Shown piece by piece: positions 1-9,591 of a stretch of DNA of 64,000 bases. The stretch covers positions 1-64,000 of the forward strand of contig NZ_JAPFHA010000022.1 of the NCBI RefSeq assembly GCF_026586805.1, written 5' to 3'. Every line of letters starts with the position of its first letter. Positions within the stretch are counted from its first letter, which is position 1. The translations under genes and the position numbers were made by a program. The stretch comes from Niveibacterium sp. 24ML. Lineage in GTDB: Bacteria > Pseudomonadota > Gammaproteobacteria > Burkholderiales > Rhodocyclaceae. A model generated the notes under the pieces. That model did no database searches and had not been told where the DNA came from. It was given only the letters and a program-made list of their open reading frames with translations.

Positions 1-584
1 ATGCGCGCATCGAGCGCACGCAGATGATCGAGCACCGATTGCAGTGACGCACGCAGATCCGCTGGATACGCCGGGTCACCCGCCAACTCGGCGAGCTTGC
101 GCCGCGCTTTGCCAGCACCCGGATCGATCAGGATACCCAGTTCGGCGAGCAGACCACGGATGCGGCAGATCAAAGCGGTGCGTTCCTGCTTCCAGCCTTC
201 GCGCAGGCGGTGGTGAAGCAGGCGCTGCTGTTGCGCTTCGGTTTTGACCGTGACAAAGCGCATCCCTGGCGCATGCAGCGCCGTGAGGATCGCTTCGGCA
301 TCGCGCGTGTCGTTCTTGATACGCAGGCTCTTGCGGAAGGGTTTGACGAACTCGGCGGCAATCAGGCGCGGCGTGAGCCCCATCGCCTGCATCGTGCGTC
401 CCCAGAAGTGAGCGGTGCCACAGGCTTCCATGGCGATCACGGTGCCGGCGGGCAGGCGCTTGAGCCAGCTGAGCAGCGTGGTGCGTGTGAAGGTCTGGGA
501 TTTGCCGAAGTGACCGTGTGCGTCGCCGATACACGCCGAGAACGTGTTCTTTGCGAGGTCGATACCGATCGTCGTAGCATTCAT
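1..584 (-). mobile_element. IS110-family transposase, N-terminal part (cut by window edge)
   Basis: An open frame starts at ATG 584 and runs off the left edge of the window, giving about 194 residues. It opens with the DEDD-type catalytic start (IGIDLAKNTF, first catalytic Asp within DLAK). It also has the IS110 signatures MEACGTAHFWGR and KNDTRDAEAI and the RTALICRIRGLLAELGI block that precedes the serine-motif C-terminal domain. This matches the N-terminal RuvC-like domain of IS110/IS1111 transposases, which act as site-specific recombinases rather than DDE enzymes. I checked every codon from 584 to 1 and saw no stop or frameshift, so the visible part looks intact. The C-terminal domain lies outside the window. 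The element probably ends within a few hundred bases upstream of the ATG, but IS110 elements usually lack clear terminal repeats and I could not place the border. Confidence 0.93.
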
Positions 585-709
585 TTGGACTTCCCCTTTC
601 GCGCTTCAGATTGACTGTCAGAAACTCAATCTTGGCACTTCGATGCCGGCGTGGCTTATGCCACCAGCGACTGTGGGAAGTCCCCTTTATAGTCCGTCGA
701 GAGGGACGG

Positions 710-728
710 CCCAAAGCTGCGCTTTGGG
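710..728. repeat. Short perfect hairpin near IS110 end
   Basis: CCCAAAGC and GCTTTGGG form a perfect 8-bp inverted repeat around a 3-base loop. It lies about 130 bases upstream of the IS110 transposase start. It may be part of the element's end or a leftover terminator. No T-run follows. Confidence 0.5.
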
Positions 729-1604
729 TTCCCTCCGCCTGCGGCTCCGACCGCACCTCACGTCAAACGTTACACGAAGAACACATTGGGGCGCGAAGAG
801 ACAAAAGCCGCTTAGATTTTTTGTGTTTGGAGGAGGTTCGTTACCAAACGATAAGCGTAGCAATGATACTAGACCTGCATGTTCATCATGTCCTGTTATC
901 AGATTAATCGGCGTTTTACCCAATTAATTCAGAGTCCTTTCTTTCAACATCTCTGCAAGAACCCCCATTTATACCCCCACTTCATCCCAATCGATGAAAG
1001 AAGATGCAATAGCAACAGTCGCCAACTCCTCCACTGAAGGATAGGAACGGCATCGATACTTGCTCGTGACTCGCTATCGCGTTAACTCGACCATGGGATG
1101 ACATGACTGCCATTCCTTACCCTTGCCTACGCGAACAAAGCCTCTCCCACTGACCTAAGACAGATGACCGGATTCGGCAACACTCTTGAAGCCCGCTTTC
1201 GTTCAACTCCACAAAGCCCCCTTCTCCGAGGCCGCATCCTAGCGTTCGGTTCATGCTGAACGACAACCGCCAAACCGGGGGGGCGCGCCCGACGGCGCTC
1301 AACCCTGAGCGGAAGTTCAAGCCTGTCACAGCAATCGAGGCTCCGCAGCATCTCCGGGCCATCGATCACCGAAGACGAATTTACGCTGCCGGCCAACTAT
1401 GGGTCACCGAACCCTTCGTTTCGTGGCCGGGCGAGTGGCTGGTCGGAATGGCATTGCAGTCCAATAACGAACGGACGCAAGAAGCCGCTGCAGGGCTAGC
1501 CATGAGGGGCGATTGACCCGCTTCGAGGCCAACGTCGACGAGCATTTCTCCAACGAAGGAATGGCGACCTTGGCGCCATGCATGGCCTGCATGCCGGGAC
1601 ATGA

Positions 1605-1623
1605 TACGACACATCATGTCGTA
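1605..1623. promoter_or_regulatory. 19-bp inverted-repeat operator and -10 box upstream of AAA+ gene
   Basis: TACGACA-CATCA-TGTCGTA is a perfect inverted repeat with a 5-base spacer. A longer palindrome, GACATGAT...ATCATGTC (1598-1620), overlaps it. A good -10 hexamer, GATAAT, lies at 1632-1637, so the repeat covers the place where a -35 box should be; no good -35 is visible. The same architecture occurs at 24605, 50907, 57008, 57043 and 57066. The centre lies 49 bases before the start codon, almost the same distance as at the 57123 gene. It is probably the binding site of a shared regulator. Confidence 0.75.
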
Positions 1624-1662
1624 GCTGCTCGGATAATGGTTCCCATCAAAAGGAGAATCATC

Positions 1663-3753
1663 ATGGCAAGGCGTCGTACTCGTTATCAGGGCAATGCGGT
1701 CGATACCGACCCCGTTATCCGTCTCTGGCTGCTGCGCATTCTGATCGCGCTGGGCGTGCATCCCGAGTTTGTGCGCTCCAACGGCTTCAGGAACGACGCG
1801 CTAGCCGAGATCCTTGGTTTGGCCCACTGGATCGATCCGTTTCCCAATGACTTTGATCTGAAAGCCGTCCAGGGAGAACTGCGGCAATTGCATCAGAAGG
1901 CAGAAAAGCAATGGGCCAAAGCGCCACAGCCCGCCTTCCTGTGCAGCAACGTCCGTCGTCTGTCAGAACTGGTGGGATTGAGCCCTACCGACTGCCGGAT
2001 TCTGGAGTTCGCCGTGTCGATCCAGAACGAACGCCTTCTGGATGACACCGCCGACTGGCTGGGGCAACTTTCGTCGCTCAAGGTCTTTCACGTTTTGTCG
2101 GTCATTCTCGACCTGCCCGAACCGAAGATCCGGGCCTCCTTGAGCGCACAGGGAATCCTCGCGCGCTCAGGCTTGGTTTCGATTGATCGCAGTGGCACCA
2201 GCACACTGCGCGGCAAATTGGACCTGCTCTCCGATGGCTTTGCCGATCTGATGGTCACCTCTGAAGCCGACCCGATCAGCCTGCTGCGCGGCACGGTCTC
2301 TGCCGCCGGGGCCGGGCAGTTGCGTGTGCAGGATTACGGGCATATCAGCCCTTCGCTTGAAATCCTGCTGCCCTATCTGCGCCATGCCACCACTACCGGC
2401 CGACGCGGCGTCAACATCTTCCTGCATGGCGCGCCCGGCACCGGGAAAAGCCAGCTGGCACGCGCGCTGGCCGACGAACTAGGTTGCGAATTGTTTGAAG
2501 TCGCCAGCGAAGATGCCGATGGCGACCCGGTCAACGGCGAGTCCCGTCTGCGCGCCTTCCGTGCCGCACAAAGCTTCTTCGCACAACGCCTGGCGCTCAT
2601 CGCGTTCGATGAAGTCGAGGACGTCTTCAATGATGGTGATAGTTTCTTTGGCCGCAAGAGTACGGCTCAGGTCCGCAAGGCGTGGATCAACCGCATACTC
2701 GAAGAAAACGCGGTGCCGACGCTGTGGCTCTCCAATTCAATTCGAGGGCTTGATCCAGCCTTCATCCGCCGCTTCGACATGGTGTTCGAGCTGCCGGTAC
2801 CGCCGAAGCAGCAGCGTGAGCGCATCCTGCGCGACAACTGCGGCGATCTGCTCGATGCCGGCACCCTCTCGCGGATTGCCGATGCGGAAAACCTGGCCCC
2901 GGCGGTCGTGGCCAAGGCGACCTCGGTGGTGCGCTCGATTCGTGACGACCTCCGACAGACAGGGGCAGCGGTTGTTTTTGAGCGCTTGATCTCCAACACC
3001 CTAGAGGCGCAGGGGCACCGGCCCCTTGTGCGGCACGATCCCTGTCGGCTGCCTGAGGTTTATGACCCGATCTTCATTCACGCCGATGCCGATTTGAATG
3101 GGGTGGCAAATGGTCTTGGCAAGGCGCGCTCCGGCAGGCTCTGTCTGTACGGGCCGCCGGGAACTGGCAAGACGGCTTACGGGCACTGGCTGGCGCAGCA
3201 ACTGGATGTGCCCCTCCTGGTCAAGCGCGCCTCCGACCTGATGTCGCCCTACGTCGGTGAGAACGAGCAGAACATTGCCCGGGCATTTCGCCAGGCGACA
3301 CAGGATGGCGCGCTGTTGCTGATCGACGAAGTGGATAGTTTCCTGCAAGATCGCCGGGGGGCACAGCGTGGCTGGGAAGTGAGTCTGGTCAATGAAATGC
3401 TGACCCAGATGGAATCATTCTCTGGCGTGTTCATCGCTTCGACCAATTTGATGGACGGGCTGGACCAGGCCGCGCTGCGTCGTTTCGATATGAAGGTGAA
3501 ATTCGATTTTCTGCGGTCCGAACAGGCGTGGGAACTGCTGCGCCGGCACTGCGTTCAGTTGGGTCTTCCGTCGCCGCAGCCAGACCTACTGTCCCGACTG
3601 ATGCGTCTTGGGCGGCTTACGCCGGGCGACTTTGCGGCCGCGCTCCGTCAGCATCGTTTTCGCCCCCTCGAATCCGCGTATGCGCTGGTATCGGCCCTCG
3701 AAGCGGAATGCGTGGTGAAGGATGGAGCCAAGCGTTCCATCGGTTTTCTGTAA
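1663..3753 (+). CDS. Dual AAA+ domain ATPase (first of three paralogs)
   Basis: A protein of 696 residues with two AAA+ modules in tandem after an all-helical N-terminal region of about 230 residues. Module one has Walker A GAPGTGKS at 256-263 and Walker B FDEVEDVF with D316/E317. Module two has GPPGTGKT at 497-504 and IDEVDSFL with D555/E556. The arginine-finger segments AFIRRFDM and AALRRFDM are present. It is clearly paralogous to the genes at 54667-56964 and 57123-59246, sharing KAWINR, WEVSxVNEMLTQME and VKRASDLxSPYVG-type blocks. I chose ATG 1663 because AAAGGAG lies 6-8 bases upstream; an in-frame start at 1513 has no such site. The last residues are SIGFL, similar to the MGFL tail of the AAA+ protein ending at 17600. 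It is expected to be a cytosolic remodelling ATPase; the substrate is unknown. Confidence 0.9.
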   Translation: MARRRTRYQGNAVDTDPVIRLWLLRILIALGVHPEFVRSNGFRNDALAEILGLAHWIDPFPNDFDLKAVQGELRQLHQKAEKQWAKAPQPAFLCSNVRRLSELVGLSPTDCRILEFAVSIQNERLLDDTADWLGQLSSLKVFHVLSVILDLPEPKIRASLSAQGILARSGLVSIDRSGTSTLRGKLDLLSDGFADLMVTSEADPISLLRGTVSAAGAGQLRVQDYGHISPSLEILLPYLRHATTTGRRGVNIFLHGAPGTGKSQLARALADELGCELFEVASEDADGDPVNGESRLRAFRAAQSFFAQRLALIAFDEVEDVFNDGDSFFGRKSTAQVRKAWINRILEENAVPTLWLSNSIRGLDPAFIRRFDMVFELPVPPKQQRERILRDNCGDLLDAGTLSRIADAENLAPAVVAKATSVVRSIRDDLRQTGAAVVFERLISNTLEAQGHRPLVRHDPCRLPEVYDPIFIHADADLNGVANGLGKARSGRLCLYGPPGTGKTAYGHWLAQQLDVPLLVKRASDLMSPYVGENEQNIARAFRQATQDGALLLIDEVDSFLQDRRGAQRGWEVSLVNEMLTQMESFSGVFIASTNLMDGLDQAALRRFDMKVKFDFLRSEQAWELLRRHCVQLGLPSPQPDLLSRLMRLGRLTPGDFAAALRQHRFRPLESAYALVSALEAECVVKDGAKRSIGFL

Positions 3754-3799
3754 TGGCCACCCCGTGAGAAAATTGCCCGCAAATAAAAGGGAGGCCGCC

Positions 3800-5320
3800 G
3801 TGCGGGCGCTTTCAAAATCAAAACTCATGGCATTCCGCCAATGCCCAAAGCGCCTATGGCTGGAAATCCATCGCCCAGAATTGCGCGAAGACTCTTTCGC
3901 CACGCAGGCAATCTTTGCGGTTGGACACCAGGTCGGCGATATCGCCCAACGGCTCTATGACCCGAAAGGCAAAGGTGTAGTGATCGATCCGCAAGCTGAG
4001 GGGTTTGAGGCCGCTTTTGCCCGAACGCAAGACTTGCTGAAATCGAACCAGGCTGTTTTTGAGGCCGGTTTCCGTGCCCATGGCGCGCTGGCTTTTGCAG
4101 ACGTGATGCTGCCAGTTAAGCAAGGTGGCAAGCGCACTTGGCGGATGGTCGAAGTGAAGTCCTCCACCTCGGTCAAGGATTACCACCGGGATGATGCCGC
4201 CGTGCAGGCCTATCTTGCTCGCTCCTGCGGTGTAGCTCTGAGCGCCATTGCGTTGGCGCATATCGACAGTGCTTGGGTGTACCCCGGTGCTGACGATTAC
4301 GACGGACTCTTGCTGGAAAACGATCTGACCGACGAAGCCTTTGGCCGCAGTGACGAAGTGCGTGGCTGGATTGCTGAAGCGCATCAAATCATGGCGAAGA
4401 AGAAAGCGCCGGCGATCAACACGGGCAGTCAGTGTACAGATCCTTACGAATGTGGCTTTCTGGCGTATTGCCGGGGCCTGGAACCACAGGCCGAGCAGCC
4501 GGTCAGCTGGCTGCCGCGGATTGGCAAAAAGCTGGCGGCGCACATCAAGAGCAACGGGGTCATCGAACTCCGCGATATCCCAGACGCACTGCTCAACGAG
4601 CAGCAGCGCCGCGTCAAGGAAGTCACGCTTTCCGGGCGAACCTATTTCGATCAGCAGGCGGCGGAAAAGGTGCTGGCCAGCCACAAGTTGCCGGCCTACT
4701 TTATGGATTTCGAGACCATCCAGTTCGCTGTGCCGATCTGGAAAGGCACGCGCCCCTACCAGCAGATTCCCTTCCAGTTCAGCGTGCATCGCCTGTCGCG
4801 TACCGGCAAGCTCGAACAACAGGCCTTTCTCGACCTTTCCGGGAAAGACCCGTCCAAGGCTTTTGCCGAAGCACTTCTTGCCGCCTGTGGCGAGCGCGGC
4901 CCCATCTTCGTCTACAACGCCGGCTTCGAAACCGCCCGTGTCCGCGAACTCACCGAACGCTTTCCGCGCCTCGCCAAAGCGCTGCTCGCCTTGAACGAGC
5001 GCGTCGTCGACCTCTTGCCCGTCGCCCGTGAGCATTACTATCACCCCAGCCAGCAGGGCAGTTGGAGCATCAAGGCCGTGCTGCCCGCGCTCTGCCCGGA
5101 TCTGAACTATGGCGACCTCGATGGTGTGCGGGATGGCGGCATGGCGATGGCGTCCTTTCTCGAAGCCTTGTCCCCCCAGGCCAGCGCCACCCGCAAGGCC
5201 GAAATCGAACGCCAGTTGCTGAACTACTGCGCCCTCGATACCTACGCCATGGTGCGGCTGTGGTCGGCCTTTACTGGCAAAGCGGTGAACTCTCATGGCC
5301 AAACGCTCCGACACACTTGA
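3800..5320 (+). CDS. DUF2779-type protein: Cas4/RecB-like nuclease fused to DnaQ-like exonuclease fold
   Basis: A protein of 506 residues starting at GTG 3800, with GGGAGG five bases upstream. The N-terminal half has the layout of Fe-S-cluster RecB/Cas4 nucleases: C15 in QCPKRLW, the PD-(D/E)XK residues D101 and E118-V-K120 (MVEVKSSTS), then C212, C218 and C224 in CTDPYECGFLAYC. The C-terminal half is the DUF2779 region. It begins FMDFETIQF (D303, E305) and ends CALDTYAM (D480), the pattern of DEDD 3'-5' exonucleases. It lies 46 bases after the AAA+ stop and overlaps the WYL gene by 26 bases, so it probably belongs to the same transcript. The family is known from defence neighbourhoods. Nuclease activity is inferred from these residues. 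Confidence 0.85.
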   Translation: MRALSKSKLMAFRQCPKRLWLEIHRPELREDSFATQAIFAVGHQVGDIAQRLYDPKGKGVVIDPQAEGFEAAFARTQDLLKSNQAVFEAGFRAHGALAFADVMLPVKQGGKRTWRMVEVKSSTSVKDYHRDDAAVQAYLARSCGVALSAIALAHIDSAWVYPGADDYDGLLLENDLTDEAFGRSDEVRGWIAEAHQIMAKKKAPAINTGSQCTDPYECGFLAYCRGLEPQAEQPVSWLPRIGKKLAAHIKSNGVIELRDIPDALLNEQQRRVKEVTLSGRTYFDQQAAEKVLASHKLPAYFMDFETIQFAVPIWKGTRPYQQIPFQFSVHRLSRTGKLEQQAFLDLSGKDPSKAFAEALLAACGERGPIFVYNAGFETARVRELTERFPRLAKALLALNERVVDLLPVAREHYYHPSQQGSWSIKAVLPALCPDLNYGDLDGVRDGGMAMASFLEALSPQASATRKAEIERQLLNYCALDTYAMVRLWSAFTGKAVNSHGQTLRHT

Positions 5321-6281
5321 AACCGTCTTGCTGGCGGTCGAACTGTTGCGTCGCATTCCGCGTGGCCGCAAGGTCACTGCCGGAGAGTTGCATAGCCAGT
5401 TGAAGGATGCCGGCATCGACCGCGATCTGCGCACCATCCAGCGACAACTGGAAATGCTCAGCGAGCATTTCGAGATCGAGCGCGACGAACGCAGCAAGCC
5501 CTATGGCTACCGCTGGCTAGAACAGGCAAAGGCGCTGGCTGTGCCCAACCTCACGCCGCAGGAGTCACTGCTGCTGCAACTGGCTGAGGAACACCTGAAG
5601 AACCTGCTGCCGCCTCACCTGATGAAATCCATGGCAGGTTTCTTCACGCAGGCACGGCGAAATCTCGGCCCGGAGAGCACGGCCCGCCTCGAGAAGCAGT
5701 GGCCCGGCAAGATACGCGTCGTCGCCACCAGCCAGCCGTTGCTGCCGCCCAAGATCGTTTCCGGTGTCTTCGACGTTGTCAGTGAAGCGCTGTACAGCAA
5801 CCGCTGGCTCCATCTCGATTACCGGAATTCAGGAGGAAAGCGGAACAGGGTGGAAGTCATGCCACTGGGTCTCGTTCAGCAAGGGCCCCGTCTCTATCTT
5901 GTTTGCCGCTACCGTGGCTACGACAACGAGAGAAACCTGGCGCTGCACCGCATATTGTCGGCCGAGATGTCGACGCTGATCTTCGATAGACCCAAGGAGT
6001 TTGACCTCAAAAAGTACGACGACGACGGGCGGTTTGGCTTCGGTGAAGGTGAGAAAGTTCGGCTGACCTTCCGCATTGAACGCAATGCCGGCTTGCATCT
6101 GCTGGAATCGCCGTTAAGCAGCGACCAGCAAGTTGTTGAACTTGAGGGCGAGAAATTGGAAATCACGGCCATGGTGGTCGACAGCGCGATGCTGGAGTGG
6201 TGGTTGCGTGGATTTGGGGATGCCGTATCCCATGTGCGCAGAGGGAGACAAAGCTTGGCAAAGTCCACACTGACGCCATGA
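5295..6281 (+). CDS. WYL-domain transcriptional regulator
   Basis: A protein of 328 residues. The first about 70 are a winged-helix region with the family's DLRTIQRQLEMLSE recognition helix. The middle, around LHLDYRNSGG and PLGLVQQGPRLYLVCRY, is the WYL module, thought to sense nucleic acid or nucleotide ligands. The C-terminal WCX-like part ends WWLRGFGDAV. The ATG lies inside the end of the upstream nuclease gene, and the stop overlaps the next start as ATGA (6278-6281), so translation is coupled. WYL proteins of this size commonly control phage-defence operons, and this one is probably the local regulator of the operon. Whether it binds the 19-bp repeat at 1605 cannot be told from sequence. 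Confidence 0.88.
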   Translation: MAKRSDTLETVLLAVELLRRIPRGRKVTAGELHSQLKDAGIDRDLRTIQRQLEMLSEHFEIERDERSKPYGYRWLEQAKALAVPNLTPQESLLLQLAEEHLKNLLPPHLMKSMAGFFTQARRNLGPESTARLEKQWPGKIRVVATSQPLLPPKIVSGVFDVVSEALYSNRWLHLDYRNSGGKRNRVEVMPLGLVQQGPRLYLVCRYRGYDNERNLALHRILSAEMSTLIFDRPKEFDLKKYDDDGRFGFGEGEKVRLTFRIERNAGLHLLESPLSSDQQVVELEGEKLEITAMVVDSAMLEWWLRGFGDAVSHVRRGRQSLAKSTLTP

Positions 6282-7528
6282 AATTCACCGATTTCGTCAT
6301 TACCGAGACCGCTGGCAACTCCGTTGACCCGCTGGGTTACCTAAAACCCAGTGGTGAAGTCTCTTCCGGACTCTTTCGCCCTTTCACCGTCCTGTCGAAC
6401 CATCCCGCCTACCAAGGCTTTTTGGCGTTTGCGGTCAGCTTCCTGGAGAATTCGCTGAAGCTTGGCCAAAAGAATTTCCCGCGTCGGGTGCGCGACCTTG
6501 AGATTCTCTGGGGGGTCCTAAGCGTTCATGGTGGCGACCCGGTCATCAATGTGACTAAGTACGAGCCCCTCACCGGCCAGGAATCCTTATGCCTCGACGA
6601 CGCGAAGAAGCGTCCGGCTTTGTATGCCCGCCTCAACTACGGTGCACTGGGCCATTACGGCAGCCCGAGCACGACGTGGCGAATTCTTCAGCCGAACGGT
6701 GCCGGGCTGTCCGCCAACGGCTCAGCGCTCGCCGAAGCCTGGCAGCACCGGAATGGATTTGATTTCGCTGACCTAGCGAACCGATGGATGGCGGGCGCCG
6801 ACTTGTTTGCCGAGAAAAAACTCGACGATTGGGCGCGGGGTTTTCGCCTGGCGGCGGAACCCGAGCCCGCGGAACGGAAGGCCTGGCAAACCCTGATCCG
6901 CGATCTTTGTCGCCGCGAACCCGTGATTGCGCCGCTGTGGGAGAACGCGGTTCACGAGGACATCCTTGCCCTTGGCCGCGATGGCGACACTTACCCCGGC
7001 TTCTTCCCGGGCCTGCTCGGGCATTACAAGGCCCACCCGGAGCTCTGTCGGCGGATCGAGCTTTGCGACCGCTTCGAACGGCTATCAGGTCTCGTCCAGT
7101 TTGTTTTCGAATGTGAGTACGTCAGACGCCTGGACTACATCAAAAAGATCGGCCTGTCCGCCAACAGCCTGCCATCGCAGGTCACAAAAGATGTCCGTGA
7201 GGCAGCGCGCGCATTCCGCCGCGTGCAGGGACCGCGCGAGTTTTGGGCACTGCCAGGCACGCTAGAGAACGCCACGGACTATCCGACGATGGTGGCGACG
7301 GTCCTTGCCCACCACTCGGCGCACCAGCGAGGCAAGGGAACCTCCCCCTTCATTACGGGGGATGCGATCGCCGTCCAGGATCGCGTCGATGGCCAGAAAT
7401 TCATGCAGTTCTTCAAATCGGTCGCCGATGCGCCCGAAACGCTGGTGTCAGCCACGCAATGGCGCTACCACCGCAACTGGCATTTTGAACGCGCCCACCT
7501 GTGGCAGCAGTACGCGGGAATCCACTGA
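6278..7528 (+). CDS. Unknown protein within nuclease/helicase operon
   Basis: A protein of 416 residues that I do not recognise. The start ATG overlaps the WYL stop, and the stop overlaps the next ATG as TGATG, so it is an integral operon member. It begins MKFTDFVITETAGNSVDPLG and has a Trp-rich central region (ALYARLNYGALGHYGSPSTTW). The C-terminal part (FFPGLLGHYKAHPELCRRIE, then VFECEYVRRLDYIKK) looks helical. There is no signal peptide, membrane helix or obvious catalytic motif. Its fixed place before the phospholipase-D-like nuclease and helicase suggests a structural or recognition subunit of the same complex; that is inference. Confidence 0.8.
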   Translation: MKFTDFVITETAGNSVDPLGYLKPSGEVSSGLFRPFTVLSNHPAYQGFLAFAVSFLENSLKLGQKNFPRRVRDLEILWGVLSVHGGDPVINVTKYEPLTGQESLCLDDAKKRPALYARLNYGALGHYGSPSTTWRILQPNGAGLSANGSALAEAWQHRNGFDFADLANRWMAGADLFAEKKLDDWARGFRLAAEPEPAERKAWQTLIRDLCRREPVIAPLWENAVHEDILALGRDGDTYPGFFPGLLGHYKAHPELCRRIELCDRFERLSGLVQFVFECEYVRRLDYIKKIGLSANSLPSQVTKDVREAARAFRRVQGPREFWALPGTLENATDYPTMVATVLAHHSAHQRGKGTSPFITGDAIAVQDRVDGQKFMQFFKSVADAPETLVSATQWRYHRNWHFERAHLWQQYAGIH

Positions 7529-9591
7529 TGGCGAATCCGCGTCCGATGCCCTCCGGCGAATTCCTGAACTTCTCCGACATCTTCTCGGCAGCCGTTGCGC
7601 TCGCGGAAGACGATCCGATTGAGCACATCATCGTCCTCACCTTTGAATTCGATGAGCAACAACTCCTGAACCTTGTGCAACACCGCGCTCTGGAAGAGCA
7701 AAAGGACCTGGCCCGTTCCGGGCTGAAGCTGCTCTCGACGATCAGGCCCGTGGTCTTCTACGACGCACGCAAGACCAAACCATTCAGTCGCCTGCCGCAA
7801 TTCCTGGAACTACATCCCTGCAAGACGGCAGGGTTTTCCTGCCACCACAGCAAGGCTTACTGCATCGTCACCCGTGGGGCGATCCGACTGGTCGTCGGCA
7901 GTTTCAACCTGACCTTCACTGGAATCTTCCGGAATCGCGAAGTCCTGCAGGAATGGACCTGGCAGTCCGCCGAGTCGGCGGACACGCACATCCTGGTCGA
8001 GTGGATCGATTTCCTTCGACAGCACTACCTGACCGAGGCGCAAGCGTCATCGCAATCGGCGCTGGCCGCTGCGCTGGCAACCTTGGATGCGAGAACTGCC
8101 GTCTGGGGGATTCCGCCGCTCCGTCCCAACGTACCCAGCCATTTGCTCGCTTCTGGCTACGGCGAACGTTCCGGCCTCGACTTGCTGGCTGTCCGGTGGA
8201 ATGCCTGGTTCCCGGACCAAGCACCGACGAGCCTCTTTGCCGTCTCCCCCTTTTTCGATGAAAACCCCGCCCCTCATTGCCTCGCCGAGCAGATCAGCAG
8301 CCGCTTCCCGACGCTCTCCCGCCTGGAAATCGTCACCGACGCGGCCAATCAGGCGAATCTCTCCCGGGCCCACTTCGGCAAGCATTTCGCACCGGACCAA
8401 TCGGCCCTTCGCCTGATTCCGGAATCGATTTCCGCTGATGAACGCGCACGGATCGAACGGCAGGGCGGCAACTCTATCAAGGACTTGGTGCTCGATCGCT
8501 CGCTGCACGCCAAGGTCTTGCTCCTAGCGACGGCGGATGGCGCCGGCATTGCCTACATCGGCAGCGCGAATTTCTCGCGCAAGGCCTGGCTCGGTGACAA
8601 CCGCGAACTGGGCTTCATCGAGCGGATCGACAATGCTCCCACTTTGCGCGAGGTCGTCTTGCGCGCCTTGTCGGTCACGCCGGGCAATCACTTCGACGAG
8701 CTTCCTGATCTACCGCCCGAGGCCCCTCCCAAGCCGAATCCTGAGGAGATCGTCGAGGACTCGCTGTTCCCGGGATTCATCGATTACGTGGTGCTCGCTC
8801 CGTCCTCGAGCTCCGACTGCTTCCGGTTCATAGTGCACGGCACGCAGCTGGAGCGGATCGTGGAATACGACATCCACTGGGCGGACTTGCATCTCACATT
8901 TGCTGATGGCGTGTCCCAGGACATTCCCATCGGCCAGTTCCGCAACACGCTGCTCGGCGGCCGCACGCTCGAATTCCGGAATCGGCAAATGGCCGATCGA
9001 AGCTTCTGGTTCCCGTTCCAGTACGCCGGTGAAATCATCGCCGACCGACAAGCCTTGATGCACTCGTCCAGTTGGGACTGGCTGGCCTTCTACCTGAATC
9101 CCGACGGTGCCGACGAAGGAGAGGACCCGGAATCCACGCAGTGGCTGGACGGCCGAAACGGTGCTGCCCCACCGGCCGCGATGCTCGACGTCGATCGCGA
9201 GGCGAATTGTGTGATCGCCATGCAGCGCTACCTCTCCTTGTTCTCCAGTATCGAGGGAAGCTTCGAACGACGCCTGGCCGAATCCACCAAGGTCGATGAC
9301 CCATCAGCCCGCCAGCGTGCCATTCGTAGCCAGGTCATCGACCCCCTGTCGGGCCTGGCGACCTTGTTGCAGCGCGAACCCGTCCAGCAGCTGGCGGATC
9401 GCCTTTTCAAACTGGGTGAACTGGGCCTCTTCGTTAAATCCTTGGCAATACAGACCCCGGTATCCGAACGCACTGAATTCACCGAACTCGTAGCAGGGAT
9501 CAGATCAGCACTCGACGCGGCCAAGGGATCCGAAACCCTTGCCGCCGATTACCACGCGTTCGTCGTGGGTCAATTGCGGTCCGCACCATGA
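7528..9591 (+). CDS. Phospholipase-D-superfamily (double HKD) nuclease-like protein
   Basis: A protein of 687 residues. Two HxK motifs are visible: H107-S-K109 followed by GSFNLTFTG, and H327-A-K329 followed by GSANFSRKAW. These form the paired HKD active site of phospholipase-D-type nucleases. The C-terminal 330 residues are unlike the catalytic core and may contact the helicase. The start overlaps the preceding stop (TGATG) and the stop overlaps the helicase start (ATGA), so the three proteins are probably made in fixed ratio. PLD nucleases paired with SNF2-like helicases occur in known defence systems such as DISARM, but the other DISARM genes are missing here. Expected role: DNA cleavage guided by the helicase. 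Confidence 0.88.
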   Translation: MANPRPMPSGEFLNFSDIFSAAVALAEDDPIEHIIVLTFEFDEQQLLNLVQHRALEEQKDLARSGLKLLSTIRPVVFYDARKTKPFSRLPQFLELHPCKTAGFSCHHSKAYCIVTRGAIRLVVGSFNLTFTGIFRNREVLQEWTWQSAESADTHILVEWIDFLRQHYLTEAQASSQSALAAALATLDARTAVWGIPPLRPNVPSHLLASGYGERSGLDLLAVRWNAWFPDQAPTSLFAVSPFFDENPAPHCLAEQISSRFPTLSRLEIVTDAANQANLSRAHFGKHFAPDQSALRLIPESISADERARIERQGGNSIKDLVLDRSLHAKVLLLATADGAGIAYIGSANFSRKAWLGDNRELGFIERIDNAPTLREVVLRALSVTPGNHFDELPDLPPEAPPKPNPEEIVEDSLFPGFIDYVVLAPSSSSDCFRFIVHGTQLERIVEYDIHWADLHLTFADGVSQDIPIGQFRNTLLGGRTLEFRNRQMADRSFWFPFQYAGEIIADRQALMHSSSWDWLAFYLNPDGADEGEDPESTQWLDGRNGAAPPAAMLDVDREANCVIAMQRYLSLFSSIEGSFERRLAESTKVDDPSARQRAIRSQVIDPLSGLATLLQREPVQQLADRLFKLGELGLFVKSLAIQTPVSERTEFTELVAGIRSALDAAKGSETLAADYHAFVVGQLRSAP

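Larger units (their letters stand above)
585..1662. other. Gene-poor region between IS110 fragment and first AAA+ gene
   Basis: About 1.1 kb with no convincing gene. The first 200 bases are probably still IS110 flanking DNA: GGACTTCCCC just upstream of the transposase start recurs as GAAGTCCCC near 678. The stretch 900-1100 is relatively AT-rich. The remainder holds only short open frames without start signals. The only functional elements I can support are the hairpin at 710-728 and the operator and promoter just before 1663. Confidence 0.6.

Noticed and set aside
1663-3753. Start at 1513 for the first AAA+ gene
   Set aside because: No ribosome site; it would place the operator and promoter inside the coding region.
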